33,974 nucleotides of DNA, taken from contig DXHQ01000044.1 of the NCBI GenBank assembly GCA_019113345.1, positions 1 to 33,974 of the forward strand, in the 5' to 3' direction. Position numbers and translations under genes: made by a program. A model generated the notes under the pieces. The model had not been told where the DNA came from and did not search any database. It saw only the letters and a program-made list of their open reading frames with translations. The DNA comes from Candidatus Faecalibacterium intestinigallinarum (GTDB lineage Bacteria; Bacillota; Clostridia; Oscillospirales; Ruminococcaceae). Within the stretch, counting starts at the first letter, position 1, and each line of letters opens with the position of its first letter. This document shows positions 31,414 through 33,974 of this stretch, piece by piece.

Positions 31414-33944
31414 CCTTCTCCCTCCGAAACTTTTGTCAGGGGCGCAAAGTTTGCCATTGTCTTTTTCACGCCCACCTTGTCAAAGCGAATCTCCACGATA
31501 AAGTCCCCGGCGGCGGGGGTCACCCGGGTGACGGTGCCCCGGCCGAACACCTTGTGCATCACCACATCCCCCGGCGCATAGCGTTTGCTGCCGGCAGCGG
31601 ATGCCGCAGGGCGGGGCGCGGCGGGACGGGCGGCGGCAGGCGCCCCCGGGAAGGCCGGCGCGCGGCCCATGCCGCCCCTCGCCGTCCCCCGGGCCGGGGC
31701 GTTGTACTCCCGGTTCAGGTAGCCGCTCTGGGCAGCCCGGCCCGACGGGCCCGAATAGCCCGAAGCGCCGCCCGGCACCGTATCCCCCAAACTGCCCCAG
31801 CCGGGCCGGCTGGGCCGTTCCAGGGCGGGGCTGCGGGTGGTCTCGACGTATTCCGGGTCGATCTCGCCCAAAAAGCGGCTGGCCTCGTTGTAGCAGGTGC
31901 GGCCATAGAGCATCCGGGTGGCGCAGTGGGAAATGTACAGCTCCTTTTTGGCCCGGGTGATGCCGACGTAGGCCAGCCGCCGCTCCTCTTCGAGGTCTTC
32001 CTCGGTGTAGACGCTCATGGCCCCGGGGAAGATATTCTCCTCCATCCCCACCAGGAATACATAGGGGAACTCCAGCCCCTTGGCCGAGTGGATGGTCATC
32101 ATGACCACCTGGTCGGCGTCGGCGTTGTAGCTGTCGATGTCGCTGATGAGGGCGATCTCCTCCAGATACCCCTCCAGGCTGGCGTCCACCCCGCGGGTAT
32201 CGCAGTAGTTCTTCACGTTGTTGACCAGCTGGGCCAGGTTGTTCTCCCGGTCCTCGGCTTCCTCCTTGTGGCCGGCGGCGGCCTGCTGGCGCAGCATCTG
32301 GCGGTAGCCGGTCAGCTCGATCACCTTTTCAGCAAAGAGGTCGAGCGGGCAGGTATCCAGCGCCTCCTGCAAAGCCTGATAGATCTGCCAGAACTTGAGC
32401 AGTGGCCCCACCGCGCGGGACAGCCGGGCGTACTCGTCGGCGTGGCTGATGATGTCCATCATGCTCACGCCCTCCTGCCCGGCCAGCTCGGCGATGGCGT
32501 CCACCGTCGACGCGCCGATCTTGCGGGCCGGCTCGTTGATGATCCGCCGCAGCCGGACGTCGTCTTTGGGGTTGGCCACAATGGACATATAGGAGTGGAT
32601 GTCCTTGACCTCCTTGCGGTCGTTGAAGCGCTGGCCGCCCACGATCTTGTGGGGGATGCCGGCGCGGGTGAAATAGTTTTCGATGGGGGCGGACTGGGCG
32701 TTCATCCGGTAGAGGATGGCGTGGTCGGCCAGTTTGCCGCCCGCCCGCAGGTGCTGGCCGATCACCTCGGCGATGTGGGCGGCCTCCTCCCGGTCGTCCT
32801 CGGCCTGGTAGACGTGGACCGGCGCGCCCTCGCCGTTTTTGGTCCAGAGGGTCTTGCCCTTGCGCTCGGTGTTGTGGCTGATGACGCAGTTGGCCGCGTT
32901 GAGGATGTTGGAGGTGGAGCGGTAGTTCTGTTCCAGCCGGATGACCTTGGCCCCGGGGTAGTACCGCTCAAAGTTGAGGATGTTCTCGATGGTCGCGCCC
33001 CGGAAGCGATAGATGCTCTGGTCGTCGTCGCCCACCACGCAGATGTTCTGTTCGGGTCCGGTCAGCAGGCTGACCAGCTTAAACTGCGCCACGCTGGTGT
33101 CCTGGTACTCGTCCACCAGCAGATAGCGGTAGCGGTTCTGGTAGTAGTCCCGGGCCTCCTTGTTCTCCTGCAGCAGGCGGACGGTGTAGTAGATCAGGCC
33201 GTCGAAATCGAAGGCGCCGGCCTCCTGCAGCCGCTTTTCGTAGAGGCCGTAGAGCCGGGCGGCCAGCTCGAGCTTGGTCTTGCCGGCAGCCTCCTTTGCG
33301 GCGTCGGCCGGGCTGAGCAGTTGGTCTTTCCAGCGGCCCAGCTGGTTGAGGGCGGTCTTGACGGGGTAGAACTTGTCGTCTACGTTGTGCTCTTTGTACA
33401 GGGCTTTCATCACCCGCTGGGCGTCGTCGGTGTCGTAGATGGTAAAGCTGCGGGGCCAACCGATCTCCTCGGCGTAGCGGCGCAGGATGCGCACGCAGGC
33501 CGAGTGGAAGGTGGAGGCGAACACCTCGTCCCCCTCCTCATCCCCCAGCATGGCGCGCAGCCGGGCTTTCAGCTCCCCGGCCGCCTTGTTGGTAAAGGTG
33601 ATGGCCATCACGTTCCAGCTGCGGACCGGCTCGCAGCGCATCATCCCGTCCAGCCAGGCGGGCACGTCGGTGCCGGTCATGATGGCGGTGCGCAGGGCCC
33701 GCAGGTCCTCGTCGGCGGCGGGCCGGGGGGTATAGCTGCTGCCGTGGGCGCTGCCGAACCGGATCAGATTGGCGATCCGGTTGACCAGCACGGTGGTCTT
33801 GCCGCTGCCCGCGCCGGCCAGGATCAGCAGCGGCCCGCTGGTGGTAAAGACGGCCTGCCGCTGCATCTCGTTCAGCCGGCCGAACTGTTTTTCAATGTAG
33901 GTGTCCCGGAGGGAGCAAAATTCTTTTTGAAGATCGGTTGCCAT
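31410..33944 (-). CDS. pcrA: ATP-dependent 3'-5' DNA helicase, UvrD/PcrA type
   Basis: The 844-residue superfamily 1A helicase acts in repair and replication restart. Visible motifs include Walker A (LAGAGSGKTT, about 42-51), motif Ia (ITFTNKAAGELK), Walker B (LLVDEYQDTS), motif III (VVGDDDQSIYRFRGA), motif IV (RLEQNYRSTSNIL), motif V (VVMMTIHSAKGLEF) and motif VI (RRLAYVGITRAKKELY). About 45 extra residues stand between motifs I and Ia (about 64-105). A Gly/Ala/Pro-rich linker (about 700-790) leads to a small C-terminal domain (APGDVVMHKVFGRGTV) of the kind that binds RNA polymerase in PcrA. The ATG follows AGGAGCAGCC. It is the first visible gene of a six-gene operon; any promoter is beyond the window. 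Confidence 0.96.
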   Translation of the reverse strand: MATDLQKEFCSLRDTYIEKQFGRLNEMQRQAVFTTSGPLLILAGAGSGKTTVLVNRIANLIRFGSAHGSSYTPRPAADEDLRALRTAIMTGTDVPAWLDGMMRCEPVRSWNVMAITFTNKAAGELKARLRAMLGDEEGDEVFASTFHSACVRILRRYAEEIGWPRSFTIYDTDDAQRVMKALYKEHNVDDKFYPVKTALNQLGRWKDQLLSPADAAKEAAGKTKLELAARLYGLYEKRLQEAGAFDFDGLIYYTVRLLQENKEARDYYQNRYRYLLVDEYQDTSVAQFKLVSLLTGPEQNICVVGDDDQSIYRFRGATIENILNFERYYPGAKVIRLEQNYRSTSNILNAANCVISHNTERKGKTLWTKNGEGAPVHVYQAEDDREEAAHIAEVIGQHLRAGGKLADHAILYRMNAQSAPIENYFTRAGIPHKIVGGQRFNDRKEVKDIHSYMSIVANPKDDVRLRRIINEPARKIGASTVDAIAELAGQEGVSMMDIISHADEYARLSRAVGPLLKFWQIYQALQEALDTCPLDLFAEKVIELTGYRQMLRQQAAAGHKEEAEDRENNLAQLVNNVKNYCDTRGVDASLEGYLEEIALISDIDSYNADADQVVMMTIHSAKGLEFPYVFLVGMEENIFPGAMSVYTEEDLEEERRLAYVGITRAKKELYISHCATRMLYGRTCYNEASRFLGEIDPEYVETTRSPALERPSRPGWGSLGDTVPGGASGYSGPSGRAAQSGYLNREYNAPARGTARGGMGRAPAFPGAPAAARPAAPRPAASAAGSKRYAPGDVVMHKVFGRGTVTRVTPAAGDFIVEIRFDKVGVKKTMANFAPLTKVSEGEG

Positions 33945-33974
33945 GGGCTGCTCCTATTCATCTAAAATCTTGTA

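Overview
The window looks like a chromosomal piece of a high-GC gut Firmicute of the Oscillospiraceae (Faecalibacterium / Gemmiger / Subdoligranulum type). This is inferred from GC-rich codon use, Firmicute-type sigma-A promoters with 17-bp spacers, strong AGGAGG ribosome binding sites, a T-box leader on pheS, an archaeal-type AspRS, class II GalT, ThyX instead of ThyA, and U32 peptidase next to mltG. No species was confirmed.

Layout. 1-330: the left edge is the start of a 16S rRNA gene on the minus strand, preceded by a leader and two tandem TTGACA promoters. 394-4509 (minus): T-box leader, pheS, pheT and a small DUF6440 gene, ending in a terminator. 4771-7784 (minus): aspS with a palindrome over its start point, then a CorC/HlyC-type CBS membrane protein with a consensus promoter and a possible upstream small ORF. 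8158-9840 (minus): two small membrane proteins and a CobW-like GTPase. 9899-12173: an MFS exporter divergent from an AraC regulator, with overlapping -35 boxes. 12199-13495: an intact IS3-family element that landed in the loop of the bidirectional terminator between araC and ogt. 13522-18874 (minus): murD, GNAT, methionine gamma-lyase family protein, C1B aminopeptidase, ogt. 18955-21465 (plus): lone peptide-binding lipoprotein and an SDR. 21552-22392 (plus): two small membrane proteins that share a double-glycine leader. 22738-26390 (plus): galK, galT, cutC. 26696-33944 (minus): pcrA, thyX, tmk, GNAT, mltG, U32 peptidase, mostly with 4-nt stop/start overlaps.

The most striking non-coding signal is a structured repeat of about 190-320 bp present four times, always in the same orientation (about 4516, 7801, 22400 and 26468). 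It has nested hairpins whose arms change in a compensatory way between copies and ends in a GTCCC...GGGAC hairpin plus T-run. Two copies are flanked by imperfect direct repeats and lie directly against the -35 box of a promoter on the other strand. I do not recognise it as a named family. The second candidate for something new is the two-gene double-glycine-leader locus at 21638-22392.
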